Source of the DNA: an uncultured Acetatifactor sp.
GTDB lineage: Bacteria > Bacillota > Clostridia > Lachnospirales > Lachnospiraceae
DNA: 13,064 nucleotides
Reading direction: 5' to 3'
Assembly (NCBI GenBank): GCA_910585665.1
Contig: CAJUFI010000091.1
Coordinates: 1-13,064 of the forward strand
Shown: positions 1 through 6,694 of the stretch, one piece after another
How the letters are laid out: each line of letters opens with the position of its first letter
Position numbering within the stretch: position 1 is the stretch's first letter
Notes under the pieces: generated by a model
Seen by the model: the letters and a program-made list of their open reading frames with translations, nothing else
Database searches by the model: none
Told to the model about the DNA's origin: nothing
Program-made: the position numbers and the translations under genes

Positions 1-446
1 ATCCTTGCGGAAAAAGCGGCTGCCCTATCGGAAGCCGCTTTTTCCGATTCCAAGGTCAAGGGGCTGCATTTCCATCTTGACACCAATGCCCTGAATCATC
101 CTTATGTAGTCTGTGACCAGCTGCGGCTGAACCAGGTGCTGCTGAACGTGCTGAGCAATGCCCTGAAATTCACGCCCGCCGGCGGATCCATCTCCACAAT
201 CCCTATGACCTGGTTCTCATGGACATCCAGATGCCTGCGATGAACGGCATCGAAGCCACCAAAACCATCCAAGACCCTCGCCTGGCTAATCTGCCCATTG
301 TGGCAATGACCGCAAACGCTTTTGAGGAAGACAAACATCTCGTCATTTCTGCCGGTATGAACACCCATTTGGGCAAACCCATCGATATAGTCAAGCTGTT
401 CTCTACGCTACAGGATTTTCTGAGCAATACAGAAAGGAACCGATAA
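1..446 (+). pseudogene. Hybrid histidine kinase remnant, internally deleted and frame-shifted, 5' end outside the window
   Basis: Frame 1 (1-243) reads the start of a HATPase_c domain, with the N-box-like stretch DQLRLNQVLLNVLSNALKF followed by TPAGGSI. The homology stops near position 195: the G boxes of the ATP site are missing. From about 198 the reading moves to frame 3 and enters the second half of a receiver domain (NPYDLVLMDIQMPAMNG, with the probable phospho-acceptor Asp at 222-224). This continues through the conserved Thr (VAMTANAF) and Lys (GKPID) to a TAA at 444-446. The acidic N-terminal part of the receiver is absent. Frame 1 hits a stop at 241-243, so the two parts are not one protein. 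The simplest reading is one deletion that removed the rest of the ATPase domain and the start of the receiver domain and changed frame. An intact relative would be a membrane or soluble hybrid sensor kinase. It is unlikely to be functional here. It converges with the ABC gene ending at 461. Confidence 0.8.
8..46. repeat. Perfect 13-bp inverted repeat inside the kinase remnant
   Basis: CGGAAAAAGCGGC (8-20) is the exact reverse complement of GCCGCTTTTTCCG (34-46), with a 13-nt loop. It lies within the frame-1 coding sequence of the kinase fragment. It would form a strong hairpin in RNA, but no T-run follows the stem outside it, so it is not a standard terminator. Confidence 0.7.
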
Positions 447-460
447 TCCTCCGCAGCCGC

Positions 461-2356
461 TCAGGCATTCTGCAACAGCTGCTTATTGTACTGCAGGGTA
501 TACAGATCGTAATACCGCCCCTTCTGGTGCAGCAGCTCCTGGTGGCTGCCCTGCTCCACAATCTGGCCGTGGGACAGCAGAATGATATTGTCCGCGTGCT
601 GGATGGTGGAAAGCCTGTGTGCAACGATCAGCATGGTGCCGATATTCTTCATCTTCTCCAGGCTGTCCTGGATCAGCAGCTCCGTCTCCGTGTCGATATT
701 GGCGGTGGCCTCGTCCAGGATCATCACCGAGGGCTTATGGATGATCGTGCGGGCAAAGGAAAGGAGCTGCCGCTGGCCCGCGGAGAAATTGTTGCCCCGC
801 TCCCGCACCACCTCGTCCAGGCCGTTCTCCAGCTTGCCGATAAAGGAATCCGCGTTCACATAGCGGCAGGCATCCCACACTTCCCCGTCCGTCACGCCCT
901 CCTTGCGCAGCAGGATATTGCTGCGGATATCGCCGGAGAACAGGAACACGTCCTGGAGCATCTGGCCGAAATGCCGCCGCAGAGAAGAAATCTTTATCTT
1001 CCGGATATCGATGCCGTCGATGAGGATCTGCCCTTTCTGGATATCATAATTGCGGCAGATCAGACTAAGGATTGTAGTCTTCCCCGAACCGGTAGAGCCC
1101 ACGAAAGCCACCGTCTGCTTGGGCTCCACATGGAAAGAGACGCCCTTCAGCACCCATTCATCCGGCTTATAGCAAAACCACACGTCCCGGAACTCAATCT
1201 CCCCCCGAATCTCCGGCAGTTCCATGGCATCCGGCTCATCCACCACCTCCGGCACCATGTCCAGGATGGTGAAGATCTTCTCCGCCGCCGCAAAAGAACG
1301 TTGCAGCATGTCGAACTGCTCCGCCAGGCTCTGGATAGGGTTAAAGAACCGGGAAATATACATATAAAAGGACACCATGATACTGCTGTCGATCACCTGA
1401 CCGAAATAATGGATGTCCTTGATATAGCCCTTGGCCCCGAAATAGAACAGGCACAGGTTCGAGGAGATGAACAGCATATAGACCATGGGCTGGAAAATGC
1501 CGAAGACGAACATCCGGTTGGACTTGGCCTTCTGGAGCTTGCGGCTGCGGCTGAGGAAATCATCCAGCTTCCTCTCCTCCCTGTTGAAAATCTGGGTGAT
1601 CTTCATGCCGGACAGGTTCTCGGACAGATAGGTATTGATGTCCGTGGTGGCATCGTTCACCTGAAGGTGCACCCTGCGGGAGAACTTCCGGAAAATCACG
1701 GTGAACACCACCACAAAGGGCACGAAGCACAGCACCATCAGCGTCAGCGCGTAGTTCAGCATCAGCATGGCCCCCAGCACCCCTACAATCACCATGGAAT
1801 TCTTCGCCAGCGTCACCAGGATATTGGTGAACATATAGGAGATGGCATTGGGGTCGTTGGAGACCCTGGTCACCAGCTTGCCCACAGGGATATTGTTCAG
1901 CTGCTCATGGCTCAAAGTCTCGATATGGGTGAACACGTCCATCCGGATCTGGGACAGGATCTTCTGGCCGGTCTTCTGCAGAATCATGGCCTGCAGATAA
2001 GTACAGATCATGGATACCACCAAAATCCCCGCGTACATCCCCACCATGGCGTACAGCTGGCCCAGTTCAAAATCATCCTTGATCAGGCCTTGGATCCGTC
2101 CGATGATCAGCGGGGACACCAGGTCATACACAATGGAAAACAGCATGACGAAAAACACCAGCACAAAACTCTTCCAATAGGGCCTGGCATACTGCATCAG
2201 CCGCCGGACGATTTCCCTGTCCGGTATGTTCCTCTCCTTGTCCGGCCGGTCCGTCTCCTTCCGGAGCGCCGCGTAGGCCAGCAGAAAGACAATGGTGAAA
2301 GCCCCTATGATGCCTCCCACAATCAATACAGGCAGATACTCATTCATTGCGGACAT
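461..2356 (-). CDS. ABC exporter half-transporter B (BmrD/LmrD-like, catalytic Walker B)
   Basis: 631-aa fusion of an ABC_membrane domain (six helices, about residues 60-370) and a nucleotide-binding domain, preceded by an extra N-terminal hydrophobic helix (about 8-31) as in BmrD-type subunits. Visible motifs are Walker A GSTGSGKTT (420-428, Lys426), a non-canonical signature FSAGQ (524-528) in place of LSGGQ, Walker B MILDE with catalytic Glu549, and switch His580. The odd signature paired with an intact Glu is the pattern of the second subunit of heterodimeric exporters (BmrCD, LmrCD, TM287/288). Those are ATP-driven inner-membrane pumps for drugs and lipophilic compounds. The start at 2356 overlaps the end of the upstream ABC gene by 17 bp and has a very purine-rich SD region (GGAGGAGGAAGGAG); an in-frame ATG at 2347 is an alternative. 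It is the last gene of the MATE-ABC-ABC operon, and I see no clear terminator in the 14 bp before the convergent remnant. Substrate unknown. Confidence 0.93.
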   Translation of the reverse strand: MSAMNEYLPVLIVGGIIGAFTIVFLLAYAALRKETDRPDKERNIPDREIVRRLMQYARPYWKSFVLVFFVMLFSIVYDLVSPLIIGRIQGLIKDDFELGQLYAMVGMYAGILVVSMICTYLQAMILQKTGQKILSQIRMDVFTHIETLSHEQLNNIPVGKLVTRVSNDPNAISYMFTNILVTLAKNSMVIVGVLGAMLMLNYALTLMVLCFVPFVVVFTVIFRKFSRRVHLQVNDATTDINTYLSENLSGMKITQIFNREERKLDDFLSRSRKLQKAKSNRMFVFGIFQPMVYMLFISSNLCLFYFGAKGYIKDIHYFGQVIDSSIMVSFYMYISRFFNPIQSLAEQFDMLQRSFAAAEKIFTILDMVPEVVDEPDAMELPEIRGEIEFRDVWFCYKPDEWVLKGVSFHVEPKQTVAFVGSTGSGKTTILSLICRNYDIQKGQILIDGIDIRKIKISSLRRHFGQMLQDVFLFSGDIRSNILLRKEGVTDGEVWDACRYVNADSFIGKLENGLDEVVRERGNNFSAGQRQLLSFARTIIHKPSVMILDEATANIDTETELLIQDSLEKMKNIGTMLIVAHRLSTIQHADNIILLSHGQIVEQGSHQELLHQKGRYYDLYTLQYNKQLLQNA

Positions 2357-4121
2357 CTCCTTCCTCCTCCAGCTTCTGGAGGTCTACCATCTTCCGGTAT
2401 TCCGGACAGGTCTCATACAGCTCCTCGTGAGGCCCCGCCGCCACCAGCTCCCCGTCCTCCACGAACAGAATCTTATCCATCTTCTCAATGGTGGTGACCC
2501 TGTGGGCAATCAGGATGGTGGTCTTGCCCCGCCTGGCCTCCCGAAGGTTCTCCAGGATGGCCGCCTCGGTCTTGGTGTCCACGGCGGACACGGAATCGTC
2601 CAGAATCAATATGGGCGCGTCCTTCATCAGCGCCCGGGCGATGGAGATTCTCTGCTTCTGGCCTCCGGACACCGTCACGCCCCGCTCCCCCAGGATGGTG
2701 TTGTAGCCCTGCTGGAACTCCTTGATATTGCTGTGCACGTCCGCAAGCCTGGCCGCCTGGGTGACGGCTCTGGTGTTGTGCTCTTCCACGCCGAAGGCGA
2801 TATTGTTCTCAATGGTGTCGGAGAACAGGAAATTATCCTGGGGCACATAGGCGCAGCCCGCCCGCAAGTCCCGAATCTTTACATCGTTCACGTCATTGCC
2901 GTCAATGAACAGCGTCCCGTCCGGCACATTGTAAGTGCGCAGGATCAGGTCCACCAAAGTGGTCTTGCCGGTGCCGGTCTTGCCCACCAAACCTACGTTC
3001 TCCCCCGCCTGGATGGTGAAGGATATATTTTTCAATACGTCATATTCCCCATCGGGATACCGGAATGTCAGATTCCGGAACTCGATGTCCCCGCGGACAC
3101 GTTCCAGGCTCTTGGCTCCCTCCCTGTCCACCACGTCAATCTTCGCGTCCAGCAGCTCCCCCAGCCGGTCTAAAGAGGCCTTGCCCCGGGAAGTCATGTC
3201 GATCAGCTCGGACACTGCCATGATAGGCCAGATCACCGCGTTGAAATAGCCGATGAACTCCACCAGCTGGCCCGCGTTGAACCGCCCCTTGTACACCAGG
3301 TAGCCGCCGTAGCCCAGAATCACGCAGATGACGCTCTCCACGAACAGGCTCACGATGATGCGCAGCAGCACGGAAGACTTGGTGTGGTCAATATTGGCCT
3401 TCTCGTTCTCCTCGTTCAGCTTCCGGAAAGCCATCAGCTCCCTGGCCTCCTTGACGAAGGCCTTGATCACCGCGATGCCGGAAAAGCTTTCCTGGGAGAA
3501 ATCCGAGAGCCTGGAGAAGGCCTCCTGGCGGATGTCCCACTTCTTCATCATCTGCTTCCCGATTATTGTGGCCGCCGCCAGCAGAAAGGCCATGGGAATC
3601 AGGGACAATACTGTCAATCCGGGATCCATCTTCCACATATTCATCACCGCCAGCACACCCAGCATCAGCGCGTCGAAGAACATCAGCACGCCCCAGCCGA
3701 AGCATTCCTGCACGGTGTCCAGGTCATTGGTGAACAGGCTCATCAGGTTCCCCACCTTGTTGACCTGGTAGTATTCCCGGCTCAGGTCCTTGGCATGGTC
3801 GAACATCCGGTTGCGCAGATCCGCCTCCAGCCGCACCGCCGCGCCGAAGAAGCATATCCTCCACAGGAAGCGCCCGAACACCATGGCCAGGACAATCTTC
3901 AGCATGGGCATGCAGATGCCGTCCAGCAGAAAATCCATGTCGAAGGCCGTCTGGACGCCGTCCACGCTGACGCTGCCGCTGTTCATGCCGTTGATCACCA
4001 GCCGGTAGATCTTGGGGATCTCCAGCTGCAGAAAGTCCACCAGCACCAGGGCAGACAGGCCGAACAGCAGCCAGACTGCATATTTGAAATAGTATCGATT
4101 GATATGTTTTCCGAAAATCAT
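2340..4121 (-). CDS. ABC exporter half-transporter A (BmrC/LmrC-like, degenerate Walker B)
   Basis: 593-aa ABC_membrane plus NBD half-exporter. Walker A GKTGTGKTT is at 380-388 (Lys386) and the canonical signature VSGGQ at 484-488. Walker B is followed by Asp509 (LILDDSVSAVD) where catalysis normally needs Glu. In heterodimeric exporters this subunit supplies the degenerate ATP site and the good signature, exactly reciprocal to the partner encoded downstream. The protein is expected in the cytoplasmic membrane as a 1:1 complex with that partner. I chose the ATG at 4121 because AAAGGG lies 6 nt ahead of it and the homology begins at IFGKHINRYYFKYAVW. The longer frame from an ATG at 4163 has no SD, would add 14 polar residues and would overlap the MATE gene. 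With the 4121 start, 25 bp separate it from the MATE stop. Its 3' end overlaps the next gene, implying coupled translation. Confidence 0.92.
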   Translation of the reverse strand: MIFGKHINRYYFKYAVWLLFGLSALVLVDFLQLEIPKIYRLVINGMNSGSVSVDGVQTAFDMDFLLDGICMPMLKIVLAMVFGRFLWRICFFGAAVRLEADLRNRMFDHAKDLSREYYQVNKVGNLMSLFTNDLDTVQECFGWGVLMFFDALMLGVLAVMNMWKMDPGLTVLSLIPMAFLLAAATIIGKQMMKKWDIRQEAFSRLSDFSQESFSGIAVIKAFVKEARELMAFRKLNEENEKANIDHTKSSVLLRIIVSLFVESVICVILGYGGYLVYKGRFNAGQLVEFIGYFNAVIWPIMAVSELIDMTSRGKASLDRLGELLDAKIDVVDREGAKSLERVRGDIEFRNLTFRYPDGEYDVLKNISFTIQAGENVGLVGKTGTGKTTLVDLILRTYNVPDGTLFIDGNDVNDVKIRDLRAGCAYVPQDNFLFSDTIENNIAFGVEEHNTRAVTQAARLADVHSNIKEFQQGYNTILGERGVTVSGGQKQRISIARALMKDAPILILDDSVSAVDTKTEAAILENLREARRGKTTILIAHRVTTIEKMDKILFVEDGELVAAGPHEELYETCPEYRKMVDLQKLEEEGDVRNE

Positions 4122-4146
4122 ATGTGTTCCCTTTCTTCTGGCATCC

Positions 4147-5523
4147 TCATTTTTCAAATCCATGCACCCAGTCGGAGCGCAGGTAATATATCAGATAAAT
4201 CACGGAGCTGATTCCCCAGGTCAGGGGGTAAGCCCAGTAAATATAGCCAATCTCCCCGGTCAGCCGCATCACCAGGATGATGTAAAGGATACGTATCACG
4301 CACCACACCGACAGCATGACGCACATGGGCACAAAGGCCTTGCCCGCTCCCCGGCAGACAGCCGCCACCGAATGAGAGAACGCCAGCAGACAATAGAACA
4401 GCGCCGCCGTCCGGGCCTGCTGCACCCCATAGGCAATCACCCCGGGGGTCTGGTCGAAAAAGCCAATCAGGTAAGGCGCAAAGGCAAAGCAGCACACTCC
4501 GATCAGTTCCGCAAGGAGCATCGCCGCAAGGATGCTGAACCGCGCACCTTTCTTCGCCCGGTCGTACTGCTTCGCCCCCAGGTTCTGGCTGATGAAGGTG
4601 GTGCTGGCCATGTTGAAGCTGGTGATGGGCAGAAAGGCGAAGCCCTCTATCTTGGCGTGGGTGCCGTAGGCCGCCATGGCCAGCTTGCCGAAGGAATTAA
4701 TCTGGGACTGGACGATGACATTGGCGAAGGCAATCACGGAGTTCTGCACCCCGGAGGGCAGTCCGTAGCGGACGATCTCCGAGAACATGTCCCGGTGGAA
4801 CCGAATCTTCCGCAGCTCCACCGTGAAGATATTACCCTTCCGCAGCAGATAGGCCATGCACAGCACCACGCTCCCCGTCTGGGACAGCACCGTGGCCACC
4901 GCCGCCGACCAGACACCCCAGTGGAACACCGCCAGGAACAGCCAATCCAGGAAAATGTTCAGCAGCGAGGAAAAAATCAGGTAATACAGCGGCCTGCGGC
5001 TGTCCCCCAGGGCGTTGATGACGCTGCGGCAGATATTGTACATCACCATCGCCAGGGAGCCCAGGAAGTAATAGCGGAAATACTCCACCGCCTCAGGCAT
5101 CACCTCCGGATCCGTCTGCATCCAGGCCAGGAAGGTGGGGGTCAGGGCCACGCCCACGATAGTCAGAACGACTCCGCTTACAATGCCGAAGGCCAGCACC
5201 GTGTGGATGGCCCGGGAGACCTCCTCTTCCTTTCCCGCGCCGAAATACCTGGAGATGACCACCCCCGCCCCCATGGCCGTGCCCATGACGAAGCTGATCA
5301 TCAGGAAAATCAGCGTGCCGGAGGAGGTGACAGCCGCCAGGGCGTTAGTCCCCAGGCACTTTCCCACGATAAAGGCATCCGCCGTGTTGTACAGCTGCTG
5401 GAAAATCTGGCTTAACAATATGGGCAGCGCAAAACCCACCATCAGGGAGTAAGGATTGCCCTGTGTCATGTCCTTCGTCCCGGCAGAACGGTGCCCATGG
5501 ACGCCGATATGTAACCTATGCAT
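4147..5523 (-). CDS. MATE family cation/drug antiporter (first of two)
   Basis: 458-aa, strongly hydrophobic protein of about 12 membrane helices, the usual length for MATE exporters. The first helix stretch PILLSQIFQQLYNTADAFIVGKCLG, the ALAAVTSSGTLIFLMISF segment and the repeat-like second half (ALGDSRRPLYY; GLPSGVQNSVIAFANVIVQSQINSFG; NLGAKQYDRA) are typical of the Firmicute MATE group, which couples export of cationic drugs or metabolites to a Na+ or H+ gradient. The ATG at 5523 is supported by GGAGGA 7 nt upstream; the later ATG at 5469 has its purine run too close. It is the first gene of the efflux operon, with two ABC subunits behind it, so two energetically different pumps are co-expressed. 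Transcription probably starts near 5739. The substrate cannot be read from sequence. Confidence 0.92.
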   Translation of the reverse strand: MHRLHIGVHGHRSAGTKDMTQGNPYSLMVGFALPILLSQIFQQLYNTADAFIVGKCLGTNALAAVTSSGTLIFLMISFVMGTAMGAGVVISRYFGAGKEEEVSRAIHTVLAFGIVSGVVLTIVGVALTPTFLAWMQTDPEVMPEAVEYFRYYFLGSLAMVMYNICRSVINALGDSRRPLYYLIFSSLLNIFLDWLFLAVFHWGVWSAAVATVLSQTGSVVLCMAYLLRKGNIFTVELRKIRFHRDMFSEIVRYGLPSGVQNSVIAFANVIVQSQINSFGKLAMAAYGTHAKIEGFAFLPITSFNMASTTFISQNLGAKQYDRAKKGARFSILAAMLLAELIGVCCFAFAPYLIGFFDQTPGVIAYGVQQARTAALFYCLLAFSHSVAAVCRGAGKAFVPMCVMLSVWCVIRILYIILVMRLTGEIGYIYWAYPLTWGISSVIYLIYYLRSDWVHGFEK

Positions 5524-5739
5524 AAATCATTCCTCCGGTTATTGCAGGCTCGATTTGTACTACGCATCAGTAATACTTGCCGTGTATCCCCACTGCCGAC
5601 CGTCGGCAAGATACCTTTGCCCATTTTCCTACTGTAAATTCCGGCGGTCTGCAGCATGTCATAAACCAACTGTGGATATAGGAAGAAAAGTCTGCAAATA
5701 TTGATTTTCTATGATAATGATTGAGCAACTTCAGCCCTA
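5524..5739 (-). other. Untranslated leader of the MATE-ABC-ABC operon
   Basis: About 215 nt separate the inferred transcription start from the MATE start codon. I see no convincing protein in either direction. Short open frames on both strands lack family resemblance and ribosome binding sites. The leader contains the overlapping inverted repeats at 5576-5610 and the SD just before 5523. I do not recognise a known riboswitch. Confidence 0.45.
5576..5610 (-). promoter_or_regulatory. Overlapping, mutually exclusive stems in the efflux operon leader
   Basis: A 15-bp dyad, TGCCGAC-C-GTCGGCA (5594-5608, plus strand), overlaps a second pairing of CTTGCCG (5576-5582) with CGGCAAG (5604-5610). In the minus-strand transcript both stems use the same TTGCCG segment, so only one can form at a time. 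This could be an attenuation-type switch or, as DNA, an operator. Neither reading is proven, and no T-run follows either stem. Confidence 0.35.
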
Positions 5740-5745
5740 GAATCA

Positions 5746-5774
5746 TTTATAACAGCATATACGCTGTCTGTCAA
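5746..5774 (-). promoter_or_regulatory. Sigma-A promoter of the efflux operon with an operator-like dyad in its spacer
   Basis: On the minus strand TTGACA (5774-5769) and TATAAA (5751-5746) are separated by exactly 17 bp. The spacer contains ACAGCATATACGCTGT (5752-5767, plus strand), a 16-bp imperfect palindrome with arms ACAGC/GCTGT that fills the spacer almost completely. A dyad in this position is typical of repressor operators, for example TetR/AcrR-type control of efflux pumps. The repressor identity is inference: no such gene lies in the window. Confidence 0.75.
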
Positions 5775-5860
5775 GAGCAAGCAGAACATATTTTCAGGAC
5801 ATCGTTTCAGACGACACCATTTTCGTCGTAACCGAAGCAATGGAAGTATTCTCATATTTG

Positions 5861-5869
5861 TGGTAGAAT
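5861..5869 (+). promoter_or_regulatory. Candidate extended -10 promoter for the 5996 gene
   Basis: TGG-TAGAAT (5861-5869) fits an extended -10 element (TGn plus a TAnAAT-like hexamer). The hexamer 17 bp upstream (TGGAAG, 5841-5846) is a poor -35. It lies about 125 bp before the 5996 start codon, on the strand divergent from the efflux operon. Confidence 0.4.
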
Positions 5870-5937
5870 AGAGCCATGAAACAATTCTAAAAAATTGGAC
5901 TAATAGCAGAAAAAACAGCAGCCGCAACTATGGCCAA

Positions 5938-5960
5938 GGAAGTGTCTTTCCGACAATTCC
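5938..5960 (+). repeat. Minimal derivative of the palindromic element (ends only)
   Basis: GGAAGTGTC (5938-5946) and GACAATTCC (5952-5960) form an inverted repeat with one mismatch around a 5-nt loop. The stretch reproduces the first 10 nt (GGAAGTGTCT) and the last 13 nt (TTCCGACAATTCC) of the 100-bp element at 9398-9497 in the same order, as if the middle had been deleted. It ends 35 bp before the start codon at 5996. The flanks are CAA and CAT, not a perfect target duplication. Confidence 0.65.
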
Positions 5961-5995
5961 CATTGAAAAATAACAGACAAGGAGGCTCCCCGAAT

Positions 5996-6526
5996 ATGGG
6001 CTTATTTTCCAAAAAGACAAAAGAATTGGTATACGACACCGCAGAATGCGAGAAAAAGAAAGCTCTCATGCGCAAAATGTTCGATGAAGCCGTCCCCGAG
6101 AGCGGCAGCTATACCATTCTCCACGCCACGGAGACCACATCGAAATTCCAACGCGGCTTTGTATACGACACGAATACCACCACTTTCTACCATTATATCC
6201 TGGGTTATCGGCCCGCCGACGGCCAGGTCGTGCTGGTGCAGATCGACCGGGACCTGACCCAGCACAGCGAAGCCGTGTTCCTGGATATGGAAGCCATAAC
6301 CAGCGTGTCCTATGAGCCAAAGTACACACAGGCCTGCCTGCAATACCGCAAGGGATACGGCTCTTTCGGCGAGATTCTGGACATCGGCGACACCGGCAGC
6401 AAGACCATGTACGGCATCCCCGACACAGTCCAGGCACAGGAACGGGAAGCTTTCCTGGACTTCCTGGAGACCATGCGCAGCCGTCTGGAGGAAGCCGGGC
6501 ATAAACAGGAAAAGTGGAAAAGGTAG
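5996..6526 (+). CDS. Conserved-looking hypothetical protein, 176 aa
   Basis: I do not recognise the family. The protein begins MGLFSKKTKELVYDT and has a charged helical segment (CEKKKALMRKMFDEAVPE), then a region rich in predicted beta strands (GFVYDTNTTTFYHYILGYR, QVVLVQIDRDL, AVFLDMEAITSVSY), and ends in a charged helix (REAFLDFLETMRSRLEEAGHKQEKWKR). There is no signal peptide or membrane segment, so it is probably cytoplasmic. The ATG at 5996 is preceded by AAGGAGG at a suitable distance. An upstream in-frame ATG at 5930 has no SD and would translate the palindromic repeat, so I reject it. It is a single-gene unit, divergent from the efflux operon and convergent with lysR, so context gives no functional hint. 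The alternation of strands suggests a small PH-like or similar beta domain, but that is weak inference. Confidence 0.8.
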   Translation: MGLFSKKTKELVYDTAECEKKKALMRKMFDEAVPESGSYTILHATETTSKFQRGFVYDTNTTTFYHYILGYRPADGQVVLVQIDRDLTQHSEAVFLDMEAITSVSYEPKYTQACLQYRKGYGSFGEILDIGDTGSKTMYGIPDTVQAQEREAFLDFLETMRSRLEEAGHKQEKWKR

Positions 6527-6586
6527 GGCCACCATCAGACTGAAGAACAACGAAGCCCTCCGTCCCTGACCTGGTGGCCTCTTTCT
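6527..6586 (+). terminator. Possible terminator after the 5996 gene
   Basis: GGCCACCA (6527-6534) pairs perfectly with TGGTGGCC (6572-6579), and the stem is extended by TCAG/CTGA across a two-base bulge. The right arm is followed by TCTTTCT, a weak T tract. The loop is long (27 nt), so it may be a structural repeat rather than an efficient terminator. Confidence 0.4.
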
Positions 6587-6694
6587 GCGGCAAGAGCCGC
6601 CTCACCGAAGAGCAGGCGGCCCGCCTCCATCGCCATTTTGATGCCTGCGGCCGCCGGCTCCGCCGCGGTGCCCACAGGCCTGATTTCTCTCCTG

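Noticed and set aside
527..2497. 656-codon open frame on the plus strand opposite ABC subunit B
   Set aside because: It is antisense to a gene with complete ABC motifs, is rich in His, Gln and Leu from reverse-reading GC-biased codons, and has no recognisable domain.
2292..3173. 293-codon plus-strand frame opposite ABC subunits A and B
   Set aside because: Shadow of the real minus-strand genes; no motif and no SD.
4122..4163. Longer start for ABC subunit A at 4163
   Set aside because: No SD, overlaps the MATE stop region, and adds residues outside the family alignment; the 4121 ATG has AAAGGG correctly spaced.
4099..5415. 438-codon plus-strand frame opposite the first MATE gene
   Set aside because: Low-complexity His/Gln/Arg-rich shadow of a clear membrane transporter.
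5466..5927. Remnant of a TetR-type repressor gene upstream of the efflux operon
   Set aside because: I looked because of the operator-like dyad, but the short frames on either strand show no helix-turn-helix pattern.
5930..5995. Upstream start for the 176-aa gene at 5930
   Set aside because: Would translate the hairpin repeat and lacks an SD; GGAGG supports 5996.
6535..6675. Small minus-strand frame after lysR (VGTAAEPAAAGIKMAMEAGRLLFGEAALAAERG...)
   Set aside because: Ala-rich and faintly similar to the C-terminal helix of ThiG-like enzymes, but too short, with a GTG start and no independent support.
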